Part shown: one piece after another, positions 8,122 through 16,617 of the stretch | Position numbering within the stretch: the first letter of the stretch is position 1 | Layout of the letters: each line of letters starts with the position of its first letter | NCBI GenBank assembly: GCA_003280265.1 | Contig: QCFJ01000002.1 | Span: 1-62,294, forward strand | From: Prochlorococcus sp. AG-363-G03 | GTDB taxonomy: Bacteria; Cyanobacteriota; Cyanobacteriia; PCC-6307; Cyanobiaceae | Length of the DNA: 62,294 bases | Direction: 5' to 3' | The notes under the pieces: model-generated | What the model saw: only the letters and a program-made list of their open reading frames with translations | The model's database searches: none | What the model was told of the DNA's origin: nothing | Made by a program: the position numbers and the translations under genes

Positions 8122-9105
8122 ATGCGTATTTTAATTTTGGGTGCAGGTTCATTTGCAGGTCAAGCTCTGTTTTCTCAATATTTAAAAAGAAATTGGAATG
8201 TTGTAGGAATTAACAGAAGTTCTCCAAAAGATAAATATCATTGGCAATGGATAAATAATATAGAAACAGAGCTAAAATGGCATTGTCTTAATATAAATGA
8301 TAATTCAGATCAAATCATACATTTAGCAACTAATTTTCAGCCAGAAATTATTATAGATTTAATGGGTCAAGGAATGGTGGCACCTAGTTGGGATGACCCT
8401 TCATTATGGTATCAAGTAAACATAACATTAAAGGCAAAATTATTACAATCTTTCTTGAAGATAAAAAGCTTAAAAAAATATATTAGAGCAAGTACACCAG
8501 AAGTATATGGTAGTTCAGAAGCATTCCTAAAAGAAGATTCAAATTTCAATCCTTCTACCCCATATGCTGTTTCTCATTGCGCTATTGATTCACATATAAG
8601 ATGCTTAGGAAGGCAAAATAATTTCCCTTATATTATAGGAAGATTTTCAAATTTCTACGGTTCGGGGCAACAATTATATAGAGTAATTCCTAGATTATTT
8701 CTTTCTTGTATTACAAGAAAGAAATTTATACTTGATGGTCAAGGTACTTCTACTAGATTTTTTATAAATTCAGAAGACATAATAAGTGCATTTGATTGCA
8801 TGATTGAATCTGAAGAAATCTGTAATGAATATAATTTTAGTGGTGAAGATGAGGTATCAATTAGTCAGCTTGTTGATCAAATTTGCAATCTAACTAAAAC
8901 ATCAAGAAGTATAATAGTAAAAAATGGTCCAGAGAGAGCAGGAAAAGATGCCCACTATAGATTAGACTGTAGTAAGGCACATAATAAATTAAACTGGAAA
9001 CCCAAAGTATCCCTAAAATCAGGTCTTACTGAAGTTTATGAATGGATCTCTTCAAATATAGAAGTACTATCAAAAAGATCATGGGATTACAAACATCTTC
9101 GCTAA
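8122..9105 (+). CDS. extended SDR, nucleotide-sugar 4,6-dehydratase-like, with altered catalytic motif
   Basis: 327 residues. The N-terminus LILGAGSFAGQAL is a dinucleotide-binding GxxGxxG motif. The region after residue 120 (RASTPEVYGSS) and GRFSNFYGSGQ resemble GDP-mannose and dTDP-glucose 4,6-dehydratases. The catalytic YxxxK motif reads YAVSH (Y148, H152): the Lys that usually positions the nicotinamide ribose and lowers the Tyr pKa is His. It starts 4 bp after the preceding SDR, and a DegT aminotransferase begins 18 bp downstream, so it is likely part of an aminated-sugar pathway. It may be a divergent functional subfamily or a noncanonical enzyme; the fold assignment is firm, the reaction is not. 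Confidence 0.78.
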   Translation: MRILILGAGSFAGQALFSQYLKRNWNVVGINRSSPKDKYHWQWINNIETELKWHCLNINDNSDQIIHLATNFQPEIIIDLMGQGMVAPSWDDPSLWYQVNITLKAKLLQSFLKIKSLKKYIRASTPEVYGSSEAFLKEDSNFNPSTPYAVSHCAIDSHIRCLGRQNNFPYIIGRFSNFYGSGQQLYRVIPRLFLSCITRKKFILDGQGTSTRFFINSEDIISAFDCMIESEEICNEYNFSGEDEVSISQLVDQICNLTKTSRSIIVKNGPERAGKDAHYRLDCSKAHNKLNWKPKVSLKSGLTEVYEWISSNIEVLSKRSWDYKHLR

Positions 9106-9123
9106 AAATGTGACTATTTACTT

Positions 9124-10272
9124 ATGAAAAATTTCTATCCCGAACAATATAAAAATGATAAAGCATTTGAACTTAACCATAATTATTTATCTCAACAATT
9201 TGATGACAACGAGATTATCTGGCAGAAAATAAAAAAGATTGTAGAAGCAAATGATTTCACCCTTGGAACCGTAGTTGATGAACTTGAACAACTTATAGCT
9301 GAACAAAGTCAAACCAAATATGCAATTGGAGTTGGTAGCGGAACAGATGCGCTTTTCCTAAGTCTTAAAGCGTTAGGAGTAGGAAAAGGTGATGAAGTTA
9401 TTACAACTACTTATACATTTTATGCGACCATAGGTGCAATAGTCACAGCTGGAGCAAAACCAGTATTTTGTGATTGCTCAGATGATTACAACATAGATCC
9501 AGATAATCTAGAGAGACTCATATCTGAAAAGACAAAAGCAATTATACCCGTTCATTGGGCTGGTAGACCTTGTAGAATGGATGAAATAAATGCAATTGCC
9601 AATATAAATGATTTAGCAATTATTGAAGATGCATGCCATGCAATCCAGGGAGAATATAAATCTAGAAGATGTGGATCATTAGGAGATATCGGATGTTTTA
9701 GCTTTCATCCATTGAAAAATATAAATGTATGGGGAGATGGAGGAATTATAACTACTAATAATAAAGAAGTAGCAGACAAACTAAGGTTAATAAGAAACCA
9801 TGGTCTTAAGGATAGGAATACTTGCATTGAGTTTGCTTACAACTCTAGACTTGACTCAATACAAGCAGTAATTGCAAAGCATATTATCGAAGAGAAGCTA
9901 GAAGCAATTACAAATTCAAGAATTAAAAATGCGCATCGATTAGACTCTCAATTATCAAATATCGAACAAATAAAGCTTACAAAAAGAGATAAATATTTGA
10001 AAGAAGTTTTTCACCTTTATATGTTTCAGTGTGAAAAAAGGGATGATCTGAATAATTATTTACAACAAAATAAGATTGATTCAAAAGTACATTATCCAAC
10101 ACCCATGCACCTTCAACCAGCTGCAAAATATTTAGGATATAAAAAAGGTGATTTCCCAAAAGCAGAATCATTAGCAGAAAAAAGTATCTCTCTACCCGTG
10201 CATGAATTTATAACTGATAATGATATTGATATGATGTCAGATATTATTAACAAGTTCTATTTGAATAAATAA
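9124..10272 (+). CDS. DegT/DnrJ/EryC1/StrS-family PLP-dependent sugar aminotransferase (copy 1)
   Basis: 382 residues, standard family length. GSGTDALFLSL at 71-81 binds the cofactor phosphate, EDACHAIQG at 168-176 holds the Asp that pairs with the pyridine nitrogen, and K198 in FHPLKN is the Schiff-base Lys. The family transfers an amino group to 3- or 4-keto nucleotide sugars. The stop codon directly abuts the ATG of a second family member. The two proteins share motif order but differ clearly in sequence and N-terminus (this one has about 20 extra residues), so they probably act on different substrates or positions. Confidence 0.9.
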   Translation: MKNFYPEQYKNDKAFELNHNYLSQQFDDNEIIWQKIKKIVEANDFTLGTVVDELEQLIAEQSQTKYAIGVGSGTDALFLSLKALGVGKGDEVITTTYTFYATIGAIVTAGAKPVFCDCSDDYNIDPDNLERLISEKTKAIIPVHWAGRPCRMDEINAIANINDLAIIEDACHAIQGEYKSRRCGSLGDIGCFSFHPLKNINVWGDGGIITTNNKEVADKLRLIRNHGLKDRNTCIEFAYNSRLDSIQAVIAKHIIEEKLEAITNSRIKNAHRLDSQLSNIEQIKLTKRDKYLKEVFHLYMFQCEKRDDLNNYLQQNKIDSKVHYPTPMHLQPAAKYLGYKKGDFPKAESLAEKSISLPVHEFITDNDIDMMSDIINKFYLNK

Positions 10273-11388
10273 ATGGAAGTTCCGTTTGTTGATTTAACAA
10301 GAGAAGCAAATACTTGTATGGATGAACTTTTAAAATGCACAAAAGAAGTTCTTCAATCAGGAATATATATAAATGGAACGTATGTTAATAAACTAGAAAA
10401 GTCTTTATCAGAATATCTTGGTGTAAAGCATATCATTACTGTTGGTAATGGTTCGGATGCTTTAACACTAAGCATGAAGGCTTTAAACTTAAAGCCTTCT
10501 GATGAAGTGATTTGTCCAGCAAATTCATTTATTGCAAGCTCTTGGTCAATAAATGCAGCTGGCGCAAAACCAGTATTTTGTGATGTTGGTCCAGATTTAC
10601 TAATAGACATAGACGATCTTGAAAAAAAAATTACTCCTAATACAAAAGTAGTAATGACTGTTCATCTAACAGGAAGGGTATGCAACATAAAAGCAATAAA
10701 AGAACTCTGCGATCCCAAAAATATATTGATAATTGAGGATTCAGCTCAAGCATTTGGAGCAATTGATGAAGATGGGGGAAAGGCTGGTTCACTAGGCAAA
10801 GCTGCTGCTTTTAGTCTTCATCCATTAAAAAACTTTGCAATTTATGGGGACGGAGGCTTTATTGCAACATCTGATGATGTACTAGCAAGAAATCTTAAAT
10901 TGCTCAGAAATCACGGCTTAAAGAATCGAGATGAATCTGTTATTTGGGGTTATAACTCTCGTCTTGATGAGCTCCAAGCATCATATGCTTTAATAAAATT
11001 AAAATATATAAATCAATTTACTGAAGACTATATTAACATTGCCAAAAGGTACTCAACAAAATTAACAAATAAAGTAAATAAACCACTAGTTAGAGAAACA
11101 CATAAAGATGTTTATCACAATTATGTAATTTTGGTCGATAGCTTAGTAAGAGATAAAATAATGCAAGAGCTTGAAATTAGAGGCATTCAAACAAGAATAC
11201 ATTATCCAATACCACTACATCTTCAACCATGTGCAAAAGAATTAAATTATTCGATAGGAAGTATCCCAAATGTTGAAAAATATGCAAATATGATGATTAG
11301 TCTACCAATATACCCAAATCTTAGTATCAAAGAACAGACATATGTCATAAACAATGTTAATGAAGTTGTATCTAAGTTTATAGAATAA
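10273..11388 (+). CDS. DegT/DnrJ/EryC1/StrS-family PLP-dependent sugar aminotransferase (copy 2)
   Basis: 371 residues. It starts with MEVPFVDLTREA, the typical DegT N-terminus, has GNGSDALTLSMKA at 58-70, EDSAQAFGA at 155-163 and the PLP Lys K186 in LHPLKN. It begins on the base after the previous stop, so translation is probably coupled. Its last codons (Ile-Glu-stop) lie inside a perfect inverted repeat shared with the end of the convergent gene at 11398. A sugar-nucleotide aminotransferase role is secure at family level; substrate is unknown. Confidence 0.9.
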   Translation: MEVPFVDLTREANTCMDELLKCTKEVLQSGIYINGTYVNKLEKSLSEYLGVKHIITVGNGSDALTLSMKALNLKPSDEVICPANSFIASSWSINAAGAKPVFCDVGPDLLIDIDDLEKKITPNTKVVMTVHLTGRVCNIKAIKELCDPKNILIIEDSAQAFGAIDEDGGKAGSLGKAAAFSLHPLKNFAIYGDGGFIATSDDVLARNLKLLRNHGLKNRDESVIWGYNSRLDELQASYALIKLKYINQFTEDYINIAKRYSTKLTNKVNKPLVRETHKDVYHNYVILVDSLVRDKIMQELEIRGIQTRIHYPIPLHLQPCAKELNYSIGSIPNVEKYANMMISLPIYPNLSIKEQTYVINNVNEVVSKFIE

Positions 11389-11407
11389 ATAATTTTATTA
11401 TTCTATA
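11379..11407. terminator. perfect 10-bp inverted repeat spanning the ends of two convergent genes
   Basis: TATAGAATAA at 11379-11388 pairs with TTATTCTATA at 11398-11407 around a 9-base loop. Each arm contains a stop codon, so both converging genes end in Ile-Glu-stop. The stem is AT-rich and the flanks are A/T-rich on both sides. A bidirectional terminator or transcript-end hairpin is the simplest reading; terminator activity is inferred. Confidence 0.55.
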
Positions 11408-12567
11408 GGTGTTAGATTATTATTTCTAGCATATTCATTAAAAACTAATTTAATATTATCTAAATTATCCTCAAGTGTAGAAAGAACTTGTTTATCTGAA
11501 GACCAAAAGTATTTCTTCTTTTCAATGATTCTAGAATGATATGGATTTTGCAAATTACTGCCATTATTTTCAACTAATTTTTTAGAGTATGTTGTTGTCC
11601 AGCCGGCCTCTTTATCTGTAAGTGTGGTAGGTGTTGTATAAGATCCTGGTGCCACCACCTTATAAATTATGTAAGGTATATCTTGTTCAAAAAGAACAAG
11701 TTTAATTGGCCCATTACCAACTAAGAGATTAAGAGCTGCTGATTTATACAAATAATATCTAAAGGGAATATTTAATGATGCCTGAATACCAAGTGATGTT
11801 AAACTAATATTATCATAAATCCATTTAGATTGTAGAGAGTCTGTATCAGGAATCAAAATTGGAAAATAGCTATGTTTTATAAGTTGATTACTAAATTCAA
11901 GCCAATCTTCAATTTTGGAGTTGCGAACTTGATCAAATTGACTTTCTCTAATAGTAATTGTAACTATCAATAGTTTTTTAGGATTATTATTTCTAAGTCT
12001 TAAATTAAAATTATCTGATTGAAACTTCGATAATGAGGCATTAGGCGCAGGAAATTTTTTTAAATTATCGAGAAGGTCATCATAAAAACTATACTTTTGT
12101 GAAATTTTATAATCAGCTGGATAAGTATTATAAAAAGGATACAGTTTATTTAAATATTTTCTATCCTTGATAATGATTCTGTTACTAAATAAAGGGTATA
12201 GATCAACAAGTTGCATAAAAAGATTTGTAGATCTAGATTCAAGTTCTCCAGGTTTATATGATTTATGCAATACTTTCCACTTATCTTCATCTCTTCTATT
12301 ATCAGAAATAATAACTAAAATAGCTGATTTATAACTAAATTTATTTGCATAAAAATGACATGCAAGTAAAAAGTCTAAGAAGTTCCAACTAGGTGAATTA
12401 AATTCAAGATCATAAATCGCTAGAAACTCTGATTTATTAGGCCTATGAGATTTAATAATTTTATAAGGAATTAAATTATTAATATGAGATAAAAATTTTA
12501 AAGGATTTAATAATAAATTATTAAATAAAATATAAAATAATTTATTACGTAATTTATTAAATTTCAT
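11398..12567 (-). CDS. uncharacterised protein, possible GT-B-like glycosyltransferase
   Basis: 389 residues with no motif I can name firmly. The N-terminal 35 residues are basic and weakly hydrophobic. Residues about 195-205 (KKLLIVTITIRES) look like the start of a second Rossmann-like domain, and ALNLLVGNGPIKLVLFEQDIPYIIYK resembles the donor-side loop of GT-B enzymes and of uncharacterised proteins in O-antigen clusters. It stands alone on the - strand, convergent with the aminotransferase pair and separated from the next gene upstream by a hairpin. Glycosyl transfer is a guess from this pattern and from location. Confidence 0.6.
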   Translation of the reverse strand: MKFNKLRNKLFYILFNNLLLNPLKFLSHINNLIPYKIIKSHRPNKSEFLAIYDLEFNSPSWNFLDFLLACHFYANKFSYKSAILVIISDNRRDEDKWKVLHKSYKPGELESRSTNLFMQLVDLYPLFSNRIIIKDRKYLNKLYPFYNTYPADYKISQKYSFYDDLLDNLKKFPAPNASLSKFQSDNFNLRLRNNNPKKLLIVTITIRESQFDQVRNSKIEDWLEFSNQLIKHSYFPILIPDTDSLQSKWIYDNISLTSLGIQASLNIPFRYYLYKSAALNLLVGNGPIKLVLFEQDIPYIIYKVVAPGSYTTPTTLTDKEAGWTTTYSKKLVENNGSNLQNPYHSRIIEKKKYFWSSDKQVLSTLEDNLDNIKLVFNEYARNNNLTPIE

Positions 12568-12593
12568 TAAAAGTTAAATTAATAATTTAAAGT

Positions 12594-12621
12594 AACTTTA
12601 GCATTCTTAATGCTAAAGTTA
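12594..12621. terminator. hairpin downstream of the E1/cupin/C-methyltransferase operon
   Basis: AACTTTAGCATT and AATGCTAAAGTT form a perfect 12-bp stem with a 3-base loop (12594-12620), extendable by one T-A pair. It lies about 80 bp beyond the last gene of the - strand operon and about 30 bp before the next start. There is no strong T-run, so it could also be an operator or RNA-stability element. Confidence 0.5.
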
Positions 12622-12698
12622 TAACCAAAAATCATAGATAGGATTATATGTTTAAAAAATTGAAACACTATTCAACTCGTATATAAGATTAAAATGAT

Positions 12699-13526
12699 TT
12701 ATAAATTTTCTATAATAGAATTTATTTCGTTATTAAGACTACAATTTGAAGAGGGAACTAACGTATTATTTATAATAGAATTATTACGATAGCCCTCTAT
12801 AATTTTTAATTTATTTGAAATACTTAATGATTTTGCAAGTTTATAGGCAATATCAAGCCAATTATATTCTTCCTTTTCACATAAATGAAATAAACCTGAT
12901 TGATTATTAAGAAAAAGATTAAAAATAATATTAGAGATTTGCCTACAAGAAGCTATTGAAAACATCTCATTACGTGTAATTATAATTTCATTTTTATTTA
13001 AACATTGATAATATATACCCATAAGACAATTTCGAGGATTATTTAGATCATTAGAATATTGTTGAGGACTTCTTATAATTAAACTATTTTTTGGATCCAA
13101 AATAGATAATATATTTTTCTCTGCTGTTAGTTTTGATGATCCATATAAATTTTCAGAACAAGGTTCATCACATGTACGTCTATATCTAAGCGAAGAACCA
13201 TCAAAAACACTATTACTACTTATATGAATAAGGCGAGTATTATTAATCGCGCAAATTTTAGCTATAATTGCTGGCAAAATTGAATTAACATTAATAACTT
13301 CTTCTTTACCAAATGCAGAAATATTGTCATTACCAACAATAGCCGCAGCGTTTACAAAATCACAATTTTTAAATTCACTATCTTCAAATCCTCCATCTAA
13401 CATTTTTCTGATTTCATTACGACCTAAAGTTATTAACTCTCTATCGATAGTCTGAAATTTACGATATAAGAATTTACCAAGATGGCCAGTTCTACCAAGG
13501 ATTACTATCTTATTATTATAACTCAA
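12699..13526 (-). CDS. RmlD-like nucleotide-sugar reductase (SDR)
   Basis: 275 residues, initiating at TTG 5 bp after the stop of the C-methyltransferase; no ATG fits before an upstream stop. GRTGHLGKFLYRKF at 11-24 is the NAD(P) motif, ISSNSVFDG the strand leading to the active-site Ser, and YGSSK the Tyr/Lys pair. RmlD relatives reduce 4-keto sugars of dTDP or CDP nucleotides. It is the last gene of a five-gene operon with E1-type thiamine enzymes, a double cupin and a C-methyltransferase, so it probably performs the final keto reduction of a branched sugar. The exact stereochemistry cannot be predicted. Confidence 0.8.
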   Translation of the reverse strand: MSYNNKIVILGRTGHLGKFLYRKFQTIDRELITLGRNEIRKMLDGGFEDSEFKNCDFVNAAAIVGNDNISAFGKEEVINVNSILPAIIAKICAINNTRLIHISSNSVFDGSSLRYRRTCDEPCSENLYGSSKLTAEKNILSILDPKNSLIIRSPQQYSNDLNNPRNCLMGIYYQCLNKNEIIITRNEMFSIASCRQISNIIFNLFLNNQSGLFHLCEKEEYNWLDIAYKLAKSLSISNKLKIIEGYRNNSIINNTLVPSSNCSLNNEINSIIENL

Positions 13527-13531
13527 ATTTT

Positions 13532-14782
13532 TTAATTAATAAATTTCAAGCCATCCTTCAAAGAAGGAATACAAATTTTTGCATTTTTGTTGAGATTCAA
13601 AATTCTTTCTATGATCATTTCAGAAAAACGCCATGCACCAATAATAATAACTGGTTGTTCATGTCTTGAGATAATTTGTGGATCTAGTACAGGAACAAAA
13701 ATATTAGGAGCTAAAGTCTTATGCCTAATAGGATTATCATCTATATAAGCAGATATATATTGATCATATTTTAACAAAAGTGAGTTAACAACAGAAGTAG
13801 GGGCCGCACCATAGCAAAATATTTTATTAAATTTAATTTGATCTTGTAAATATATTTTTATATTCTTAGACATATTATTTAGTTTTTTCTTTAAAGTTTC
13901 ATAACTTTCTGTCTTATAACAACCATTTTTTTCTTCCAAATTAATATATTTATTTATTAATAATTTATTTTGATCTAATTCATTTTTAGAACAAAGAACT
14001 CTTATACTACCTCCTTTTGTATTAACTCTAATAATATCTTTAATATATAAATTCTCAGAACTTAGGAAAGGAACCAGTGACTTAACACCATGATAACTTA
14101 AATGTTCATGGTAAATATAATCAACCACATTTGATTGAACCATATCTAGAACATATGATACCTCAAAACAAAAATAACCATCATCAGCAAGAGATGATGA
14201 TATTACAGATAACATCTCTTTCAAATTATCTGCATGAGCAAATACATTATTTGCTGTAATAAGATTAAAGTTATTTATATTAAAAGCTTTTTTTAGATTT
14301 TTCATACCAGACTTATCGCAATATCCAGAAAATAATTTATAAATAGATTCTGTTGCACTCTCTATAATATTTGGAGCTGGATCAATACCATATAAATTCT
14401 GGCTAAATTTAGAAAGTATATTTAAGAATAATCCATCATTGCATCCAACATCTAAAACTCTACTTTTATTATTAATAATTTTATTTTCAAATAAATATTT
14501 GGAATATTCATTAAAATGTTTCAGAAGATCAGGACTACTTTTACTTGTATAAATATAAGATCCATATAATATCTCAGGGTCTACAACATCTATAAGTTGT
14601 ACATGATTGCACGTTTCACAAAGATATAGTCCCATTTTAAACCTGGGAAGTCCTAGATATTTATGACAATGTGGTCTAAAGCCATCAACAGGCTGCGAAG
14701 AGGGTACATCTAGAATCATTTTTATACTATGACTTCCACATAATCTGCACGAATCAGAAGTCTTACTAAGCAAAGATTTCAT
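13532..14782 (-). CDS. sugar C-methyltransferase-like, SAM-dependent, with N-terminal zinc motif
   Basis: 416 residues. The order is that of NovU/TylC3-type deoxysugar C-methyltransferases: an N-terminal Cys cluster (CRLCG at 12-16 and CETC near 54-57), a SAM-binding core with LDVGCNDGLFL near 99-109, the HEHLSYH segment that carries the catalytic bases, and a C-terminal Rossmann-like domain (CYGAAPTSVVN). Such enzymes methylate C3 of 4-keto-6-deoxy nucleotide sugars. The start overlaps the upstream cupin stop by 4 bp. A second family member, associated with rfbF/rfbG, is at 35206. Function is well supported at family level; the sugar is unknown. Confidence 0.85.
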   Translation of the reverse strand: MKSLLSKTSDSCRLCGSHSIKMILDVPSSQPVDGFRPHCHKYLGLPRFKMGLYLCETCNHVQLIDVVDPEILYGSYIYTSKSSPDLLKHFNEYSKYLFENKIINNKSRVLDVGCNDGLFLNILSKFSQNLYGIDPAPNIIESATESIYKLFSGYCDKSGMKNLKKAFNINNFNLITANNVFAHADNLKEMLSVISSSLADDGYFCFEVSYVLDMVQSNVVDYIYHEHLSYHGVKSLVPFLSSENLYIKDIIRVNTKGGSIRVLCSKNELDQNKLLINKYINLEEKNGCYKTESYETLKKKLNNMSKNIKIYLQDQIKFNKIFCYGAAPTSVVNSLLLKYDQYISAYIDDNPIRHKTLAPNIFVPVLDPQIISRHEQPVIIIGAWRFSEMIIERILNLNKNAKICIPSLKDGLKFIN

Positions 14783-15690
14783 TGATTTCTACTAGTGAAT
14801 TTCAATACTGCATAAGTATTGGGTACATCATTAATAATACTAATAAGTTTATTATCATTCCCAATGCTAAGTAAAATCAAATCTTTTTTATTGTAATTAA
14901 TAGAATTATTATGTTCTAGAACAAAATTAACGTTTCCTGAAAGCACAGAGAATGTTTCAACTTGATATGTACTAGGTATCTCAAAGGTTTTATTAAATGG
15001 TAAAACAATAATATTATCGGATATATCATTTGTTAAACTATTATTAACTCTATAGATAGTAGGAATTTCTCTAGAACAAGTATCTTGAATTAACTGATAG
15101 GATAAAGGTATTATTTTACCATTTAATCTATGCTCTAAATATTCTTCTCTATCAGATGAAATAATATCAAATGAAGGTTGAGAAATAGAAACGGGCGATA
15201 ATGAATAATTCTCATTAGTACGTTGAGAAATCTCTTTAAATTGTTTATCTAAATATAAAGTAGTAAACTCGCTTGAAAACGTAGAGAAACCAATCTCATG
15301 AGCTAGACTATGCTTAGTGTATGGAATAAATCTATGATATGTACCTTTAGGAATAAAGCAGTAAAAAACCCCTTGGTTATCATATGGACTTAATATAACA
15401 TCTTCTAAGATATCACCATTTTCCATATAAAAAACATATTTTGCCACACCTTCAAGCATAGTAAAAGACTCAGGGAATACATGAGTAGAAACTTCAACTA
15501 TGGATTTATCAGTAAAAGAAATCAACATCTCTTGAGGAATTGATTCTTGATCCTTATGAATCAATATACGGGAACGATTTCTTGGATGTAATTCAGCATC
15601 ATCATATAAAAAGCTTACTTCTTCTTTTGAATAACTTATGGTGCTTGTCTTTTTATATATTCCTTGAGCAATTTGTTGTGGCTTAATCAT
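14779..15690 (-). CDS. double-cupin protein with WbuC-like N-terminal domain
   Basis: 303 residues. Residues about 30-135 resemble the WbuC-type cupin seen in O-antigen clusters: LHPRNRSRILIHKD, then QEMLISF, then HVFPESFTMLEGVAKYVF, which is the cupin barrel motif. Residues about 200-300 look like a second, more degenerate cupin (ETFSVLSGNVNFVLE). Cupins here often isomerise or epimerise nucleotide sugars, but WbuC function is not established. It is coupled by 4-bp overlaps to both neighbours, E1-beta upstream and the C-methyltransferase downstream. Only one His remains in the first metal motif, so metal binding is uncertain. Confidence 0.75.
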   Translation of the reverse strand: MIKPQQIAQGIYKKTSTISYSKEEVSFLYDDAELHPRNRSRILIHKDQESIPQEMLISFTDKSIVEVSTHVFPESFTMLEGVAKYVFYMENGDILEDVILSPYDNQGVFYCFIPKGTYHRFIPYTKHSLAHEIGFSTFSSEFTTLYLDKQFKEISQRTNENYSLSPVSISQPSFDIISSDREEYLEHRLNGKIIPLSYQLIQDTCSREIPTIYRVNNSLTNDISDNIIVLPFNKTFEIPSTYQVETFSVLSGNVNFVLEHNNSINYNKKDLILLSIGNDNKLISIINDVPNTYAVLKFTSRNQ

Positions 15691-16610
15691 TTAATCACCT
15701 CCTTTAAGCAATTAATAATACGATCTTTCCCTACAATTACTTTGTCCTCTAATGTTTTTGAAAAGGGTACATTTTTAGAATATCTATTTAATGAACCCAA
15801 CCAAAAATCTTTATCAATATATTTTTGTAATTCAGAACTTAATCCACATGTTTCAAATGTATCATCTATAAATAAAACAGGAAGTTTTTCTATGTTTTGA
15901 ATAGATTTTATAGTATCTTTTTGGAAAAGAATATCAGTTAAAATATATACATTAGGTGATTTTTTATTGATTTCTTGTATTGATTCCTCTATATATTTAT
16001 ATGTAGTACCAGTACATATAATATTCAGTTCGACTCCATCTATAGCTTTATAAAATCCAAAATTATCATATTCATTTCTAGGTATTTCTTCATTATTAAA
16101 AGCTGCTACAGGTAAAAATAATGCTGTTGGTTTTGGCGAATTATGTAATTTTTCAAATATTTTTTCACAATCAAAGGGAGTAGATAACACGTAAGACCTG
16201 ATACCGAGATGAGATAAAATTGGATAAGGATTATCTGAATGATGTCCTGCTAGCCCCCCCCTTGTACCTGTTGGTAAAATATATGTTATGTTTAAATTAA
16301 TATTTGAATTCATCATTTCATTATATTTATGAGCTTGATTAAAAATTTGATCTAATCCTAGTAAAATCAGACCAGCAAAATTAAATTCCACAAAAACATT
16401 TTTACCTGAAATTGCTAGTCCTAATCCTAATCCAGTAAAACCAGATTCGGAGATTGGCATATCTATTACTTTATAATCTCCAAATTTTTCATGAAGACCA
16501 ATTGCGATTCCTCTATGAGCATTCCTCACATCCTCTCCTAAGTATATTGAATTTTTATTTTCTTCAAATGAGGAAAATAATTTAGCTCTAAAGGTCTCTA
16601 TTAAATTCAT
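15687..16610 (-). CDS. thiamine-dependent dehydrogenase E1 beta-like subunit
   Basis: 307 residues. It resembles the beta subunit of pyruvate/branched-chain 2-oxoacid dehydrogenase E1: GEDVRNAHRG at 25-34, a PISESGFTGLGLGLA segment at 52-66 with the conserved Glu, the FNFAGLILLGLDQIFNQAHK region that corresponds to the usual DF-QIxNxAAK stretch, and a C-terminal transketolase-like domain (LNIICTGTTYKY). It lies 7 bp after the alpha-like gene. No E2 or E3 gene is near, so the pair is unlikely to be a classical 2-oxoacid dehydrogenase complex; with the sugar genes around it, transfer of a two-carbon unit to a sugar is a reasonable hypothesis. Confidence 0.8.
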   Translation of the reverse strand: MNLIETFRAKLFSSFEENKNSIYLGEDVRNAHRGIAIGLHEKFGDYKVIDMPISESGFTGLGLGLAISGKNVFVEFNFAGLILLGLDQIFNQAHKYNEMMNSNINLNITYILPTGTRGGLAGHHSDNPYPILSHLGIRSYVLSTPFDCEKIFEKLHNSPKPTALFLPVAAFNNEEIPRNEYDNFGFYKAIDGVELNIICTGTTYKYIEESIQEINKKSPNVYILTDILFQKDTIKSIQNIEKLPVLFIDDTFETCGLSSELQKYIDKDFWLGSLNRYSKNVPFSKTLEDKVIVGKDRIINCLKEVIK

Positions 16611-16617
16611 AATTGAT

